DNA from: Thermoplasmata archaeon
GTDB lineage: Archaea; Thermoplasmatota; Thermoplasmata; Sysuiplasmatales; Sysuiplasmataceae
Length of the DNA: 64,000 bases
Direction: 5' to 3'
NCBI GenBank assembly: GCA_021806165.1
Contig: JAJZXY010000003.1
Coordinates: 1 to 64,000, forward strand
Part shown: in pieces, positions 32,269 to 41,286 of the stretch
Position numbering within the stretch: position 1 is the stretch's first letter
How the letters are laid out: each line of letters begins with the position of its first letter
The notes under the pieces: generated by a model
Seen by the model: only the letters and a program-made list of their open reading frames with translations
What the model was told of the DNA's origin: nothing
The model's database searches: none
Translations under genes and position numbers: made by a program

Positions 32269-33396
32269 ATGGAGGATGCTGTATTGAAAAGGACTCCGCT
32301 TTACTCAGAGCATGTTGCCCTCGGAGGGCACATGGTGGATTTTGCGGGCTGGGAAATGCCGCTGCACTACGGCTCAATCATTGAGGAGCACATGGCTGTC
32401 CGCGAACGGGTCGGGCTGTTTGATGTTTCCCACATGGGTGAGCTTCTCTTCAGGGGTGACAGCGCCGCTTCCGGCCTCGACAGGCTCTCGACCAACAGCC
32501 TGGCCGGAAGGGAGGCAGGCACATGCACTTACACGCACCATCTTGACGGACGCGGCATGATCATCGATGACACAATCGCCACAAGGATATCGCGGGACGA
32601 ATTCCTCACCGTCCCCAACGCGTCCAAGACAGGAGAGATACTTGACTGGGTTGGAAGCAGGGCAGGATGCGAAGTGGAGGACGTTTCGGACAGCGTGTGC
32701 TGCCTTGCGCTCCAGGGGCCGCAGGCCATCAGCGTGGCCGAGAAGGTTGCACCGGAGGCTGCGGGGCTGGGAAGCTTCAGGGGGCTATTCACCGGAGAGG
32801 GAAGCGGAAACTTCATCGAAAGGCTTGGCGCCGGTGGGATGTACATATCCAGGACGGGCTACACGGGAGAGGACGGCTTCGAATTCTTTGTCCACAGCAG
32901 CCGGGGCGCGGCCCTGTGGAGCAGGCTGATGGCCGAAGGCGGCAGCCATGGCATCAGTCCCGTCGGACTGGGAGCGAGGGACTCACTCCGCCTGGAAAAG
33001 TGCTACCTGCTGTCGGGGACGGACTTTGACGGTTCACAGACGACGCTAGAAACGGGGTATAACTGGATTATCGACTGGAACCACGAATTTATAGGAAGGG
33101 AGGCGCTGGAAAGGCAGAGGGAGAAGGGGGCCTACCCGAGGCTTACCTCATTCCTGACTGACGGCAAGGTTATTCCAAGGCACGGTGATGCTGTCAGGGG
33201 GGATGGTGCAAGGGGGAATGTGACAAGCGGCGGCTACTCTCCTCTGCTGGGCAGGGCTGTCGCCATGGGCTACCTGGACGTTCCTGCGGAAGCCGGTTCC
33301 AGGGTAACGATAAGCGTAAGGGGCAGGGAAATAGGGGCGGCAGTCGTGAAGCCGCCCTTCGTCAGGGCCAGGAAGAAGTCAGGGGTAGATGCGTGA
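32269..33396 (+). CDS. gcvT: Aminomethyltransferase (glycine cleavage T protein)
   Basis: A 375-residue GcvT-like protein: FDVSHMGELLFRG, DDTIATRI, LALQGPQAI and the folate-binding SRTGYTGEDGFEFF are the family's blocks, in order. It transfers the methylene of the lipoyl-bound aminomethyl group to tetrahydrofolate. No other gcv gene (H, P, L) is in the window. It overlaps the end of the convergent asnS gene by 18 nt. Confidence 0.9.
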   Translation: MEDAVLKRTPLYSEHVALGGHMVDFAGWEMPLHYGSIIEEHMAVRERVGLFDVSHMGELLFRGDSAASGLDRLSTNSLAGREAGTCTYTHHLDGRGMIIDDTIATRISRDEFLTVPNASKTGEILDWVGSRAGCEVEDVSDSVCCLALQGPQAISVAEKVAPEAAGLGSFRGLFTGEGSGNFIERLGAGGMYISRTGYTGEDGFEFFVHSSRGAALWSRLMAEGGSHGISPVGLGARDSLRLEKCYLLSGTDFDGSQTTLETGYNWIIDWNHEFIGREALERQREKGAYPRLTSFLTDGKVIPRHGDAVRGDGARGNVTSGGYSPLLGRAVAMGYLDVPAEAGSRVTISVRGREIGAAVVKPPFVRARKKSGVDA

Positions 33397-34680
33397 CGGT
33401 GTTCTCGGGAAGGGTGTTGCATCCCTGATGTGCTCAAGCCTGCACAGCCACCTCACCACCCTCTCAATCCCCATGCCGAAGCCTGAGTGTGTGACTGAGC
33501 CGTACTTCCTCAGGTCAAGGTACCACCTGTAGGGCTCCATTGAAATGTTCTGCTCATTCATCCGCTGGACAAGCTTGTCATAGTCTGTTTCCCTCTCGCT
33601 CCCGCCTATAATCTCCCCGAAGCCCTCGGGGGCAAGCATGTCGGCGCACTTGTATGTCCTCGTGTCTTCCTCATTGTCCTTCATATAGAACGCCTTCAGC
33701 TGCTTCGGGTAGCTGGTTACGAAAAGGGGCTTTTCAAACTCCTCAGTCAGCAGCCTCTCCTCCTCGGTGCCCAGGTCATCACCCCATTCGAGCTCCTTCC
33801 CCTTTCCGTTCAGTATCTCCACCGCCCTGGTATAGGTGATGCGCTCAAATGGAGGCTCTATCGCCTTCAGCTCTCCGGCGCTCCTCCCGAGTATCTCCAG
33901 CTCCTGCTTCCTGCGGGATGCTACCGCGGACGCTATGGCGCTGACAAGCTCCTCCTGTATCTTCATATTCCCTGCGTTGTCGACCCATGCCTCCTCGGCC
34001 TCCATGTGCCAGTACTCGGTCAGGTGCCTTGGTGTCCTCGACTTCTCAGCCCTGAAGGAAGGGGTCAGCGCGAACACCTTCTCCAGGCTGACAGTCATTG
34101 CCTCGAGGTACATCTGGGCACTCTGGCTCAGGTATGCCTCCTGGCCGAAGTATTTCAGTGAGAAGAGCGTCGTTCCACCCTCGCAGGCGTTGGTGGTCAG
34201 TATGGGCGGGGTAACCTCGAAGAAGGCGTTGGCCCGGAACCATTCCCTGGCCCCCTGCAGCACGCTCTCCTTGATCTTCATGACCGCGGTCTGCTCCCGC
34301 GAGCGTATCCACAGATGCCTGTTGTCCAGCAGGAAAGGCTCGCTCTGGTTGGCTGTTATCGGAAAGGGGTCGGCAAAGGAGACGACACGGTAGTTCAGCA
34401 CCCTGAGTTCGAACCCGCCCGGGGCGCGCTCATCCCTCTTCAGCTCCCCTGTGCATTCCACCGACGACTCGATGAGAGCCTTCTGTGCCCCGGAAAACTC
34501 CTCCGCCGGCACATCCGACTTCTTGATGGTGCACTGTATGATGCCTGTCTGGTCCCTTATGACTGAAAAGACTATCGACCCGCTGCTCCTTGTCCTGTAT
34601 ATCCAGCCGCGGATTGAATATGTGGCGCCTTCACGGCCCGAAGTCAGTATCTCCTGTATATGCGTGTGACTATCTGGCAA
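33379..34680 (-). CDS. asnS: Asparaginyl-tRNA synthetase
   Basis: A 433-residue class IIb synthetase. The N-terminal OB-fold (about 17-110) binds the anticodon; motif 2 is FRAEKSRTPRHLTEYWHMEAEE, and motif 3 is GFGMGIERVVRWL followed by RDATPFPRTPSRIYP. The last block and the EIIGGSERE loop are those of AsnRS, not AspRS. The protein charges tRNA-Asn directly, so no amidotransferase route is needed for Asn. A TATA-like box lies near 34713-34721 on the minus strand. Confidence 0.93.
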   Translation of the reverse strand: MPDSHTHIQEILTSGREGATYSIRGWIYRTRSSGSIVFSVIRDQTGIIQCTIKKSDVPAEEFSGAQKALIESSVECTGELKRDERAPGGFELRVLNYRVVSFADPFPITANQSEPFLLDNRHLWIRSREQTAVMKIKESVLQGAREWFRANAFFEVTPPILTTNACEGGTTLFSLKYFGQEAYLSQSAQMYLEAMTVSLEKVFALTPSFRAEKSRTPRHLTEYWHMEAEEAWVDNAGNMKIQEELVSAIASAVASRRKQELEILGRSAGELKAIEPPFERITYTRAVEILNGKGKELEWGDDLGTEEERLLTEEFEKPLFVTSYPKQLKAFYMKDNEEDTRTYKCADMLAPEGFGEIIGGSERETDYDKLVQRMNEQNISMEPYRWYLDLRKYGSVTHSGFGMGIERVVRWLCRLEHIRDATPFPRTPSRIYP

Positions 34681-34771
34681 TACACTTCACTTGAATGTTT
34701 AGATGATGACCACCTAATAAAGCATAACCATGCGCCCCCTGCACTGCTCCGCCTGCGAAGGTTCAAGAAGT

Positions 34772-34779
34772 TTTATTAG
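34772..34779 (+). promoter_or_regulatory. TATA box of FKBP gene
   Basis: TTTTATTA at about 34772-34779 is centred 27 nt before the ATG at 34803 and 21 nt before the GTG at 34797. A leaderless transcript starting at the ATG fits best. Confidence 0.5.
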
Positions 34780-34802
34780 CAGGATGATTTTAGTCGGTGG
34801 CG

Positions 34803-35780
34803 ATGCAGGACCAGGGGTCAGGGAAGAGAAGGATATCGGCTTCGACTGTTGTCATAATAGCCCTGATTCTGATCGGGGCGGGCCTTATCAGCTACTCTTC
34901 ATACGGTTACTTCACCGCATCCAGGGCCAAGGCGCCGCTCACTGTCCAGTCCGGTGACCAGGTTTATGTGAACTACACCGGCCAGTACACCAACAACCTT
35001 GTGTTCGACACATCGATGCTGTCTGTGGCCCAGAACAACGCCACTTACCCGAAAGCTCCAGGTTTCACCTGGAGGGGGACAAGCGGCTACAAGGCACTGC
35101 AGATTACAAAAGTGGGAAGCGGTCAGGTGGTGGCAGGATTCGACCAGGGGCTCATAGGAATGGCTGTAAACCAGACCAAGACCATTGTGATCCCGCCTGA
35201 CCTCGGCTACGGCCCCCTCAACACATCACTTCTGAGCTACCTTCCACTCTACCAGAACATAACGATGGTCCACACGACCACCATAGCCACCTTCCAGAGC
35301 GATTTCGGCGAGGCGCCGTCGGTCGGGCTCGTGGTCCGCGATCCATTCTGGGGATGGAACATACAGGTGCTGAGCAGCGGCAACGGGACGGCAACATACC
35401 AGTACCAGCCTTCCGCTGGAATGACAGTCTACCCGTACAAACTGAACTCCACCACTGTCGCGGGCATGGGAGGCTTCCCGGTCAGGGTGATAAGCGTCAC
35501 CAGCTCGGCCAACAACGGCTCCGGTTTCATAGAGATACACAATGACATCACAAACGCCATGGTGAAGGCGCTCGGAGGCACATCCCCGACAGGTTCGCAT
35601 TTCCTCATCTGGGGTGTCAACTCAAACGGAACGGCGACGCTCAATTTCAACCAGCCAACTGTCGGACGGTACCTCTATTTCACCATCACGGTGACTTACA
35701 TAAGCAACCCGACAACCGGAAAGAGCGTGGGAATTCCCGGATATGATATCTACGCATCTGTTTCCAGGACTGACTTGTAG
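34803..35780 (+). CDS. Membrane-anchored FKBP-type peptidyl-prolyl isomerase
   Basis: About 325 residues. An N-terminal basic segment is followed by one membrane helix (about 17-38), then a FKBP domain starting LTVQSGDQVYVNYTGQY and including GQVVAGFDQGLIGMAVNQTKTIVIPPDLGYG, the active-site blocks of the family. An additional domain (about 170-320) rich in Asn, Ser and Thr follows. The domain is therefore exposed outside the cytoplasm and probably assists folding of surface proteins. Many NxS/T sequons are present in the outer part. The GTG at 34797 is also a possible start. Confidence 0.9.
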   Translation: MQDQGSGKRRISASTVVIIALILIGAGLISYSSYGYFTASRAKAPLTVQSGDQVYVNYTGQYTNNLVFDTSMLSVAQNNATYPKAPGFTWRGTSGYKALQITKVGSGQVVAGFDQGLIGMAVNQTKTIVIPPDLGYGPLNTSLLSYLPLYQNITMVHTTTIATFQSDFGEAPSVGLVVRDPFWGWNIQVLSSGNGTATYQYQPSAGMTVYPYKLNSTTVAGMGGFPVRVISVTSSANNGSGFIEIHNDITNAMVKALGGTSPTGSHFLIWGVNSNGTATLNFNQPTVGRYLYFTITVTYISNPTTGKSVGIPGYDIYASVSRTDL

Positions 35781-36805
35781 ACGCGCTCGGCATCCGCGGC
35801 AATCCTGTCCCATGAGAACAGTTCGGCCCGTCGCCTGCCCTCTGCACCGAGGGACTCTGCAAGGCCGCCGTCATTCCAAAGAGTTTTCATCGCGGCAGCC
35901 ATCGACGAGGCGTCACCCCTGTCTACCATGATGCCGCCACCTCCGACGACCTCTGGAATGCCCCCCACCCTTGATGCTATCACAGGCTTGGAGTGCTCCA
36001 TGGCCTCGAGGGCTACGAGCCCGAAAGCCTCCTGCAGGGACGGGAGGACAAGGAATGTGCAGCTTCTCAGGAGTTCCTCCTTCTCCTCATCGCTGACGCT
36101 TCCCAGAACCTCTATGCCGTCCCCTGCATGGCGTTTCAGGTAGGCGAGGAGGGGGCCGCTGCCCGCAATCTTCAGCGGGATGCGTGATTCCCCTGCCGCC
36201 CTCAGGGCATACTTGAGCCCCTTCGTCGATACCAGCCTCCCGATGAAGAGTGCAAAACGGCCATCGGCAATAGCCCGCTGGCGAATCTCTATTCCGTTGT
36301 AGGATGTTGAAATGAGCGAATCAGGGATACGCCTGGCGAGCTGGTGGCGGATAAAGTCAGATACAGCAAAGACATGGTCGACCCTCCTCAGCTTCCTGAC
36401 AAATGACAGGTCATTGGCATAGGAGAGCGCCTTCAGCAGCCCCGTCCCCTCGCCGAAATGGTTGTGGAAGGTCATGACCTTCCGGCTGCGGCTGCCGAAG
36501 AACGCCCTGTTGTAGGAGCCTGACCACCTGTAATGGTAGTCTATCAGGTCGGGGCCTATCGAGCTGATTGTCTCTTCAATCCCAGTGCTAGCCACGTAGG
36601 GCGGATTGTACTTCCCGAAATACCTGCTGGGAAGCCTGATGACCCTGGCCCCTGATATCCTCTCCTCCCCGTCCGTCCCGGGCAGCCTGGAGGTGACTAT
36701 AACCATCTCGTGCCTGCCGGAGAGCCTGGAGGAAATTGCGCTGATGCGCTTCTCGATTCCGCCATTGTAGGGGAGAAAGAACGGGTTCAGCTGAACAATT
36801 CTCAA
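35750..36805 (-). CDS. GT4-family glycosyltransferase
   Basis: A 351-residue GT-B enzyme of family 4. The N-terminal Rossmann half starts MRIVQLNPFFLPYNGGIEKR; the C-terminal half has FIGRLVSTKGL and the EX7E motif EAFGLVALE near residues 262-270, which holds the donor sugar nucleotide. It is the last of three genes on this strand with 4-nt overlaps, with the VTT-like protein and a second GT4. Its acceptor may be a lipid or polyprenyl phosphate. The 3' end overlaps the end of the convergent FKBP gene by 31 nt. Confidence 0.87.
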   Translation of the reverse strand: MRIVQLNPFFLPYNGGIEKRISAISSRLSGRHEMVIVTSRLPGTDGEERISGARVIRLPSRYFGKYNPPYVASTGIEETISSIGPDLIDYHYRWSGSYNRAFFGSRSRKVMTFHNHFGEGTGLLKALSYANDLSFVRKLRRVDHVFAVSDFIRHQLARRIPDSLISTSYNGIEIRQRAIADGRFALFIGRLVSTKGLKYALRAAGESRIPLKIAGSGPLLAYLKRHAGDGIEVLGSVSDEEKEELLRSCTFLVLPSLQEAFGLVALEAMEHSKPVIASRVGGIPEVVGGGGIMVDRGDASSMAAAMKTLWNDGGLAESLGAEGRRRAELFSWDRIAADAERVYKSVLETDA

Positions 36806-37410
36806 GCCGGCCCCCCTTCAGCGCCTTTCCTCATCCGCCTCCTCCTGACGGATGAGAGCATGAAGCTCACACCGATCAGGACCGCCACAGCAGCTATCGT
36901 GAAGAGTTCTGCCAGTGTGCCGTTTGAAAGGTAGTAGAGAAGGGTGGATGCCATTGCTATCAGCAGAGAGTACTTCGCGGCACCTCCCGCGAAATTGTAG
37001 AGGATGCTCCTGCCAAATGGCCAGTCGCAGGTCGCTATGAAGGCGCCGAGAAAGGGTATCACAGGCGCAACCCTGTTGAGAAGAATGGCCTTCTCATCCG
37101 GCACAATCAGGAACTTGGAATACCCGACTATCCTCTTCTTCATCCAGGCTGGCAGCCTGAAACGCGTGAACAGGAGGTAAAGGGTGGTTACGCCGCAGAA
37201 CTCAGCTACGCTGAGCGTTATGACCATGAGCACGGCAAACGAGGGAGTTGGCTGCGCCATGAAAATCACGACGGTGAAAAGCTCCGGCAGCGTCGGTATG
37301 AAGGTGGCATCGAAGTAGAATATCAGGAACAGTGTGAGCAGCAGTCCGCCGATGCCCAGAGGGCTGAAAAGCCCGTATACAAAGGAGCCGATGGAAAGCA
37401 TCCAGATCAT
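36802..37410 (-). CDS. VTT/DedA-like membrane protein
   Basis: A 202-residue protein with about five hydrophobic segments. The loop RVAPVIPFLGAFIATCDWPFGRSILYNFAGGAAKY resembles the conserved R-x-x-P...G block of VTT/DedA (SNARE-associated) proteins, and LPELFTVVIF resembles their N-terminal PELF/E motif. DedA-like proteins act in lipid scrambling or membrane homeostasis. The gene overlaps both neighbours by 4 nt, between two glycosyltransferases, consistent with a part in moving or making a glycolipid. A basic C-terminal tail follows the last helix. Confidence 0.55.
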   Translation of the reverse strand: MIWMLSIGSFVYGLFSPLGIGGLLLTLFLIFYFDATFIPTLPELFTVVIFMAQPTPSFAVLMVITLSVAEFCGVTTLYLLFTRFRLPAWMKKRIVGYSKFLIVPDEKAILLNRVAPVIPFLGAFIATCDWPFGRSILYNFAGGAAKYSLLIAMASTLLYYLSNGTLAELFTIAAVAVLIGVSFMLSSVRRRRMRKGAEGGPA

Positions 37411-38567
37411 TGCCCGTTGATGTGCATGTCCATAATCCTGAAATAGAGCTCGCTGAGCAGCTTGGCCGTCCTTTCCTTCGAGTACAGCTCGGCCGTTCTG
37501 CGTGCATTCCTCCTGATGTTCACGTCGGAGGAGAAGGCCCTGTCTATGGTTTCTGCCATGTTGTCCGAGAATTCATTGAAGAGGTAGCCGTTTTCACCGT
37601 CTACAATGTAGTCTGTCACAGCCCTGTAATTGATGCTTACCACAGGCTTTCCACAGGACATCGCCTCCAGCATGGAAAGGCCCTGCGTCTCGAATTTGGA
37701 GGCGCTGATGAATGCATCCGCCGCGGCATAATAGTCGGCAAGCCTGTTGTCAGGGACGAAGCCGGCGAATATGACCCTGTCGTCCAGCCTGAGCGAATGG
37801 ACAAGCTGCTCCAGGTGCTTCTTGGCAGGGCCGTCCCCGACTATCAGGAATTTGGAGGATCTGTCACCTATCCTGTCGATGTTCCTTATTATGGAATCTA
37901 TGTTCTTCTCGAAAGCGACCCTGCCGACATAGAGCAGCAGCGGGGAGCTGCCGATGCCATAAATCTCCCTCACCGGAGCTGCGGAGCTCATGGGCCTGAA
38001 TCTCTTTGTATCAACGCCCGTGGGGATTACCGCAGTGTACGGCATGCGCGGAGCCATCTTGACAAGCTCCTCCAGTATCGGCTTTGTGGGGACAACAACA
38101 GCGTCAAGCCTGTTGAGGAAGAAGCGCATGTAGCGCAGCGCCAGGTTGACAACGACGTTTGTGGGAACGGGGAGGGGATTGTAGTAGTCTGCCGCCTCGT
38201 GCATCATTGTGTGGTAGGTGGTCGCCACCGGGACACCGAAGTGCCTCCCAGCGGAGAGCCCCTTCATACCCATGAAGGTCATCCCGTGAGTGTGTATCAG
38301 GTCCACTCCAAGCTTCCTCAGTATCCTGTTCTTGTTTGATGGCAGGAATGCGCTCCTGTACTGAGGGTAGTGCTTGAACCTGAAGGAGCGGAAGAAGAAT
38401 GTTCCCCCCCTTGTTATATCCTGAACCTTCTCGCCGTTGGAAGGTTCGGGGGCGAATATGAAAACTTCGTGGCCGATGCGTTCGAGTTCCCTCGAAACAG
38501 TGGACAGCGAGGTGACGACTCCGTCAACGGCAGGGTAGTAGGAGTCTGTAAACATTGCTATCTTCAT
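37407..38567 (-). CDS. GT4-family glycosyltransferase, glycolipid type
   Basis: About 386 residues. MKIAMFTDSYYPAVDGVVTSL at the start, LIHTHGMTFMGMKGL and TTYHTMMHEAADYYN are typical of the GT4 enzymes that glycosylate diacylglycerol-type or archaeal lipids. LLYVGRVAFEKNIDSIIRNI and ISASKFETQGLSMLEAMSCGKPVV form the donor half. I chose the ATG at 38567 (MKIAMF) since residues of the longer frame upstream (from 38594) do not belong to the family. First of three overlapping genes. Confidence 0.87.
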   Translation of the reverse strand: MKIAMFTDSYYPAVDGVVTSLSTVSRELERIGHEVFIFAPEPSNGEKVQDITRGGTFFFRSFRFKHYPQYRSAFLPSNKNRILRKLGVDLIHTHGMTFMGMKGLSAGRHFGVPVATTYHTMMHEAADYYNPLPVPTNVVVNLALRYMRFFLNRLDAVVVPTKPILEELVKMAPRMPYTAVIPTGVDTKRFRPMSSAAPVREIYGIGSSPLLLYVGRVAFEKNIDSIIRNIDRIGDRSSKFLIVGDGPAKKHLEQLVHSLRLDDRVIFAGFVPDNRLADYYAAADAFISASKFETQGLSMLEAMSCGKPVVSINYRAVTDYIVDGENGYLFNEFSDNMAETIDRAFSSDVNIRRNARRTAELYSKERTAKLLSELYFRIMDMHINGQ

Positions 38568-39046
38568 TTGGACACATCTCTGCTTGTTATGCAACCTCGC
38601 GGTATCGCACGGGTGCGGCGTAAGCTGTCACATGTGAGACGGCCGCGGGTGAATGAAAAACGTTATGCGAGTGCCGGGCAGCCATGGTAAAGAGCAGGCA
38701 GCCGGTCTCCTCAGCTTCCAGTTCCGTATACTATTCCTCCGGACTTGATTCGATCGCGGTCTACTATCCTTTTCATGGTGCTCTCCCGGTACGCATCCCA
38801 TGAGGACGAGCATCTGAAAAGCCTGACCCGTGAAACGAGCCGCGGACGAGAAGATTTGGGCTGTCGTATTTTAAGCTGTCGCTGTGCTCATGAGGGGGTG
38901 TGAGGAACGGGTGAGGAGGTTTTCGGTCGTCCCTGATGCCGGTCCAGCATAACGGGCCGGCGAGGTATGGGAGGATTTACATGTTAACTTTTCACGTGCT
39001 ATTCTGATGCAATATGCGCACCTGAGAAGGGGGCCGGCCTGATTGG
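38568..39046. other. Intergenic region, no supported gene
   Basis: About 480 bp. A short AT-rich box CGTATTTTAAGC (38862-38873) is present, and small frames cross both strands, none with a recognisable product. No tRNA-like T-loop or anticodon stem was found. A structured RNA cannot be excluded. Confidence 0.35.
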
Positions 39047-39466
39047 ATGGCCGCAACCGCCGAAGAGATTAAATCGGTAGGATGGATGACTTCAGCCGTG
39101 AAGGCCGAGACAGGTCACATTGTGTTCGCCTCCGGGTTCAGGTTCAGGGCGCTCAAGGAGGTTTTTCCTGAGCTCATGACAGCATTCCTCCAGGAGACAG
39201 ACCAGATGCCGGAGGAGAATGAAATCCTCGAAATGTTCATAGAACTGAACATGAGGGACATAAGGTCCAACAGGAAGCCGGAGGGGTACAACAGGAAGGG
39301 GAGGATGAGGATGATTTTCCCGATAGGGAGGAAGGAGATGTATCTCGCAGGCAACTCATCCAGCACCGAAGTGGTCAGGGTGACTGAGAAGATCAGCAAA
39401 ATGCTTCAGAAGAAAGGGATCAGGAACAGCCTGGAATGGGATGATGGGATTTCGCAGCGTACCTAG
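39047..39466 (+). CDS. Hypothetical soluble protein
   Basis: A 139-residue protein. It has a basic central segment RSNRKPEGYNRKGRMRMIF and otherwise alternating helices and strands: VKAETGHIVFASGFRFRALKEVF and YLAGNSSSTEVVRVTEKISKML. No motif identifies an enzyme. Its 3' end touches that of the RNA phosphodiesterase gene (4-nt overlap, convergent). The codon pattern and length support a real gene. Confidence 0.6.
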   Translation: MAATAEEIKSVGWMTSAVKAETGHIVFASGFRFRALKEVFPELMTAFLQETDQMPEENEILEMFIELNMRDIRSNRKPEGYNRKGRMRMIFPIGRKEMYLAGNSSSTEVVRVTEKISKMLQKKGIRNSLEWDDGISQRT

Positions 39467-40014
39467 GTTCTGAGCGGCGCTTTGTGCAGCTGGGAATAGA
39501 CGGGGCCGGCTGGGGTGAGGTCGCTCCTTTTCAGGACAACCTCACGAACTTCCTGCCCTCCGAATTCAGCCTTTCCCCATGCTGAGAAGAAGCGGCTTAG
39601 CTCCCTTCCGTCCACACTGCACCTGACCCTGGCGAGTGTCACATGCGCATGAAATTCCCTCGACTCCATCCTCAGCCCCATAGGGCGGAAGCATTCGCCA
39701 AGTCTTCCGCTCAGCAGCCCTGTCTCTCCCGAATCTACAACTCCGGCCCAGATGACCGAGGGCCTGTCGACGGCGGGGAATGCACCTATGCCCTCAAATC
39801 TGACCTGGTAGCTCTCAACGCCGCCAGCGACCGAGTCGATTCCGGATGCAAGAATTTCATTGATGCCCGGATCCACATCCCCCAGGAAATTAAGCGTTAT
39901 ATGCAAACCCTCCCTCCGGGCAGGACGCACGCACCTTGAGCTGAACAAAGGATCGTGAAGTATCCCCGCAAAGATTGACCGGTCTTCCACATCGATTGCA
40001 GTAAATTCCCTCAT
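39463..40014 (-). CDS. thpR: RNA 2',3'-cyclic phosphodiesterase
   Basis: A 183-residue 2H phosphoesterase. The two catalytic H-x-T/S-L repeats are HITLNFLG near residues 37-44 and HVTLARVR near 122-129. The family opens 2',3'-cyclic phosphates at RNA ends. REFTAIDVED at the start and the YQVRFEGIGAFP strand match the family's N-terminal half. The 3' end is 4 nt inside the neighbour gene on the opposite strand. Confidence 0.88.
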   Translation of the reverse strand: MREFTAIDVEDRSIFAGILHDPLFSSRCVRPARREGLHITLNFLGDVDPGINEILASGIDSVAGGVESYQVRFEGIGAFPAVDRPSVIWAGVVDSGETGLLSGRLGECFRPMGLRMESREFHAHVTLARVRCSVDGRELSRFFSAWGKAEFGGQEVREVVLKRSDLTPAGPVYSQLHKAPLRT

Positions 40015-40133
40015 GGACCTGCGGCATGAGTATTGACTCCATGCTGATAAGGACTGTCACGCCGGGGCTGGACAGGGTGACTGGATTTTGCTGGAAAAGG
40101 AAGGGGGACGGGGAATTTGTAAACTTTAAGTAT

Positions 40134-40160
40134 TCTAATATACAAAAATATTAAATAGCT
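40134..40160 (+). promoter_or_regulatory. AT-rich promoter of TFB gene
   Basis: A run of AT-rich sequence including TTAAATA near 40151-40157 has a TATA centre near 40154, predicting transcription start near 40180. A start codon at 40198 would follow after 18 nt; a start at 40339 would leave a leader of about 160 nt. Confidence 0.5.
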
Positions 40161-40338
40161 GGGCGAATTATTGGGCGTTTGAGAAGCAAGACAGCATATG
40201 GCGGTTGTCCGCTGCAGGGCTATTGACCACGGGGCTGACCGCATTGATTGCAGGTTCGATGCGGCTTTGGCAGTGGTGTGTGATGGAGTAGCCGAAATCG
40301 AGCAGCCACCGTACACTGCCTCACAAGGATGTGAGAAA

Positions 40339-41286
40339 GTGGTTACACTGAACAAAACCAGGGAAAAGGTGGAGGTCGATGATGTCGAGTACTGTCCCGA
40401 ATGCAACAGTTCCCACCTTCAGGAGGACTACGAGAGAGGGGAACTTGTCTGTGCGGACTGCGGGCTGGTCATAAGTGAGAATCTGATAGACCCCGGACAG
40501 GAATGGAGAGGGTTTGACTCCGAGCAGAACGAGAGGAGGGCCAGGACTGGAGCGCCTGCAACCTACACTGTGCATGACAAGGGACTTTCGACCGAGATAT
40601 CGTGGAAGAACGTGGACATTTACGGCAAGAGCGTGCCCGCAAGGAACAAGCCCCAGCTATACAGGATGAGGAAGTGGCAGAAGAGGCTCAGGGCGGCAAA
40701 TGCAATCGAGAGGAATCTCATGGTCGCGCTTGCATCCATCGAGAGGATAAGTTCCAACATGGCCCTGCCCAAGAACGTAAGGGAGGAGGCTGCCGTGATC
40801 TACAGGAAGGCAGCATCGAGGGACCTGATACGGGGCAGGAGCATCGAGGGCGTTGTCGCGGCATCCATTTACGCGGCATCCAGGCAGCTCAACTTCCCGC
40901 GTGCAATAGAGGAGATTGCCAGATCAAGCAGGGTAGGGAGAAAGGAGATTGGCAGGAACTACAGGACGCTTGTCCGTGAACTCCGGCTTGCTCTTCTGCC
41001 CACAACCCCTCAGGATTACATTTCCAGGTTCTGCAGCGAGCTCAGCCTCGGGACCGAGGTGGAGGCAAAGGCGCTCGACATACTGAAGGAGGTGGAGGAG
41101 AACTCATCCACAGTGGGAAAGGGGCCGACAGGTATTGCCGCAGCGGCCATCTACATAGCCGCCATCCTGAACGGCAAGAAGAGGACGCAGGAGGAGATTG
41201 CCAACATATCCGGCGTTACCGAGGTGACGCTGCGCAACAGGTTCAAGGACATCACAAACACACTTCACCTGGGAACAGACTTCTGA
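40339..41286 (+). CDS. tfb: Transcription initiation factor TFB
   Basis: About 315 residues. Bridges TBP-TATA complexes and RNA polymerase. The zinc ribbon is CPECNS (about 17-22) with VCADCG later (about 37-42); the B-reader and linker WRGFDSEQNERRARTG follows; two cyclin-like repeats extend from about 115 to the end, the second with AAAAIYIAAILNG and VTEVTLRNRF. The GTG at 40339 gives family-like length. A longer in-frame start at the ATG 40198 adds 47 residues that do not resemble TFB but lies close to the predicted transcription start, so this choice is uncertain. Confidence 0.9.
   Translation: MVTLNKTREKVEVDDVEYCPECNSSHLQEDYERGELVCADCGLVISENLIDPGQEWRGFDSEQNERRARTGAPATYTVHDKGLSTEISWKNVDIYGKSVPARNKPQLYRMRKWQKRLRAANAIERNLMVALASIERISSNMALPKNVREEAAVIYRKAASRDLIRGRSIEGVVAASIYAASRQLNFPRAIEEIARSSRVGRKEIGRNYRTLVRELRLALLPTTPQDYISRFCSELSLGTEVEAKALDILKEVEENSSTVGKGPTGIAAAAIYIAAILNGKKRTQEEIANISGVTEVTLRNRFKDITNTLHLGTDF

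Noticed and set aside
37410-38339. Long plus-strand frame (309 codons) over the GT4 gene
   Set aside because: It is a shadow of the glycosyltransferase with no domain or start signal.
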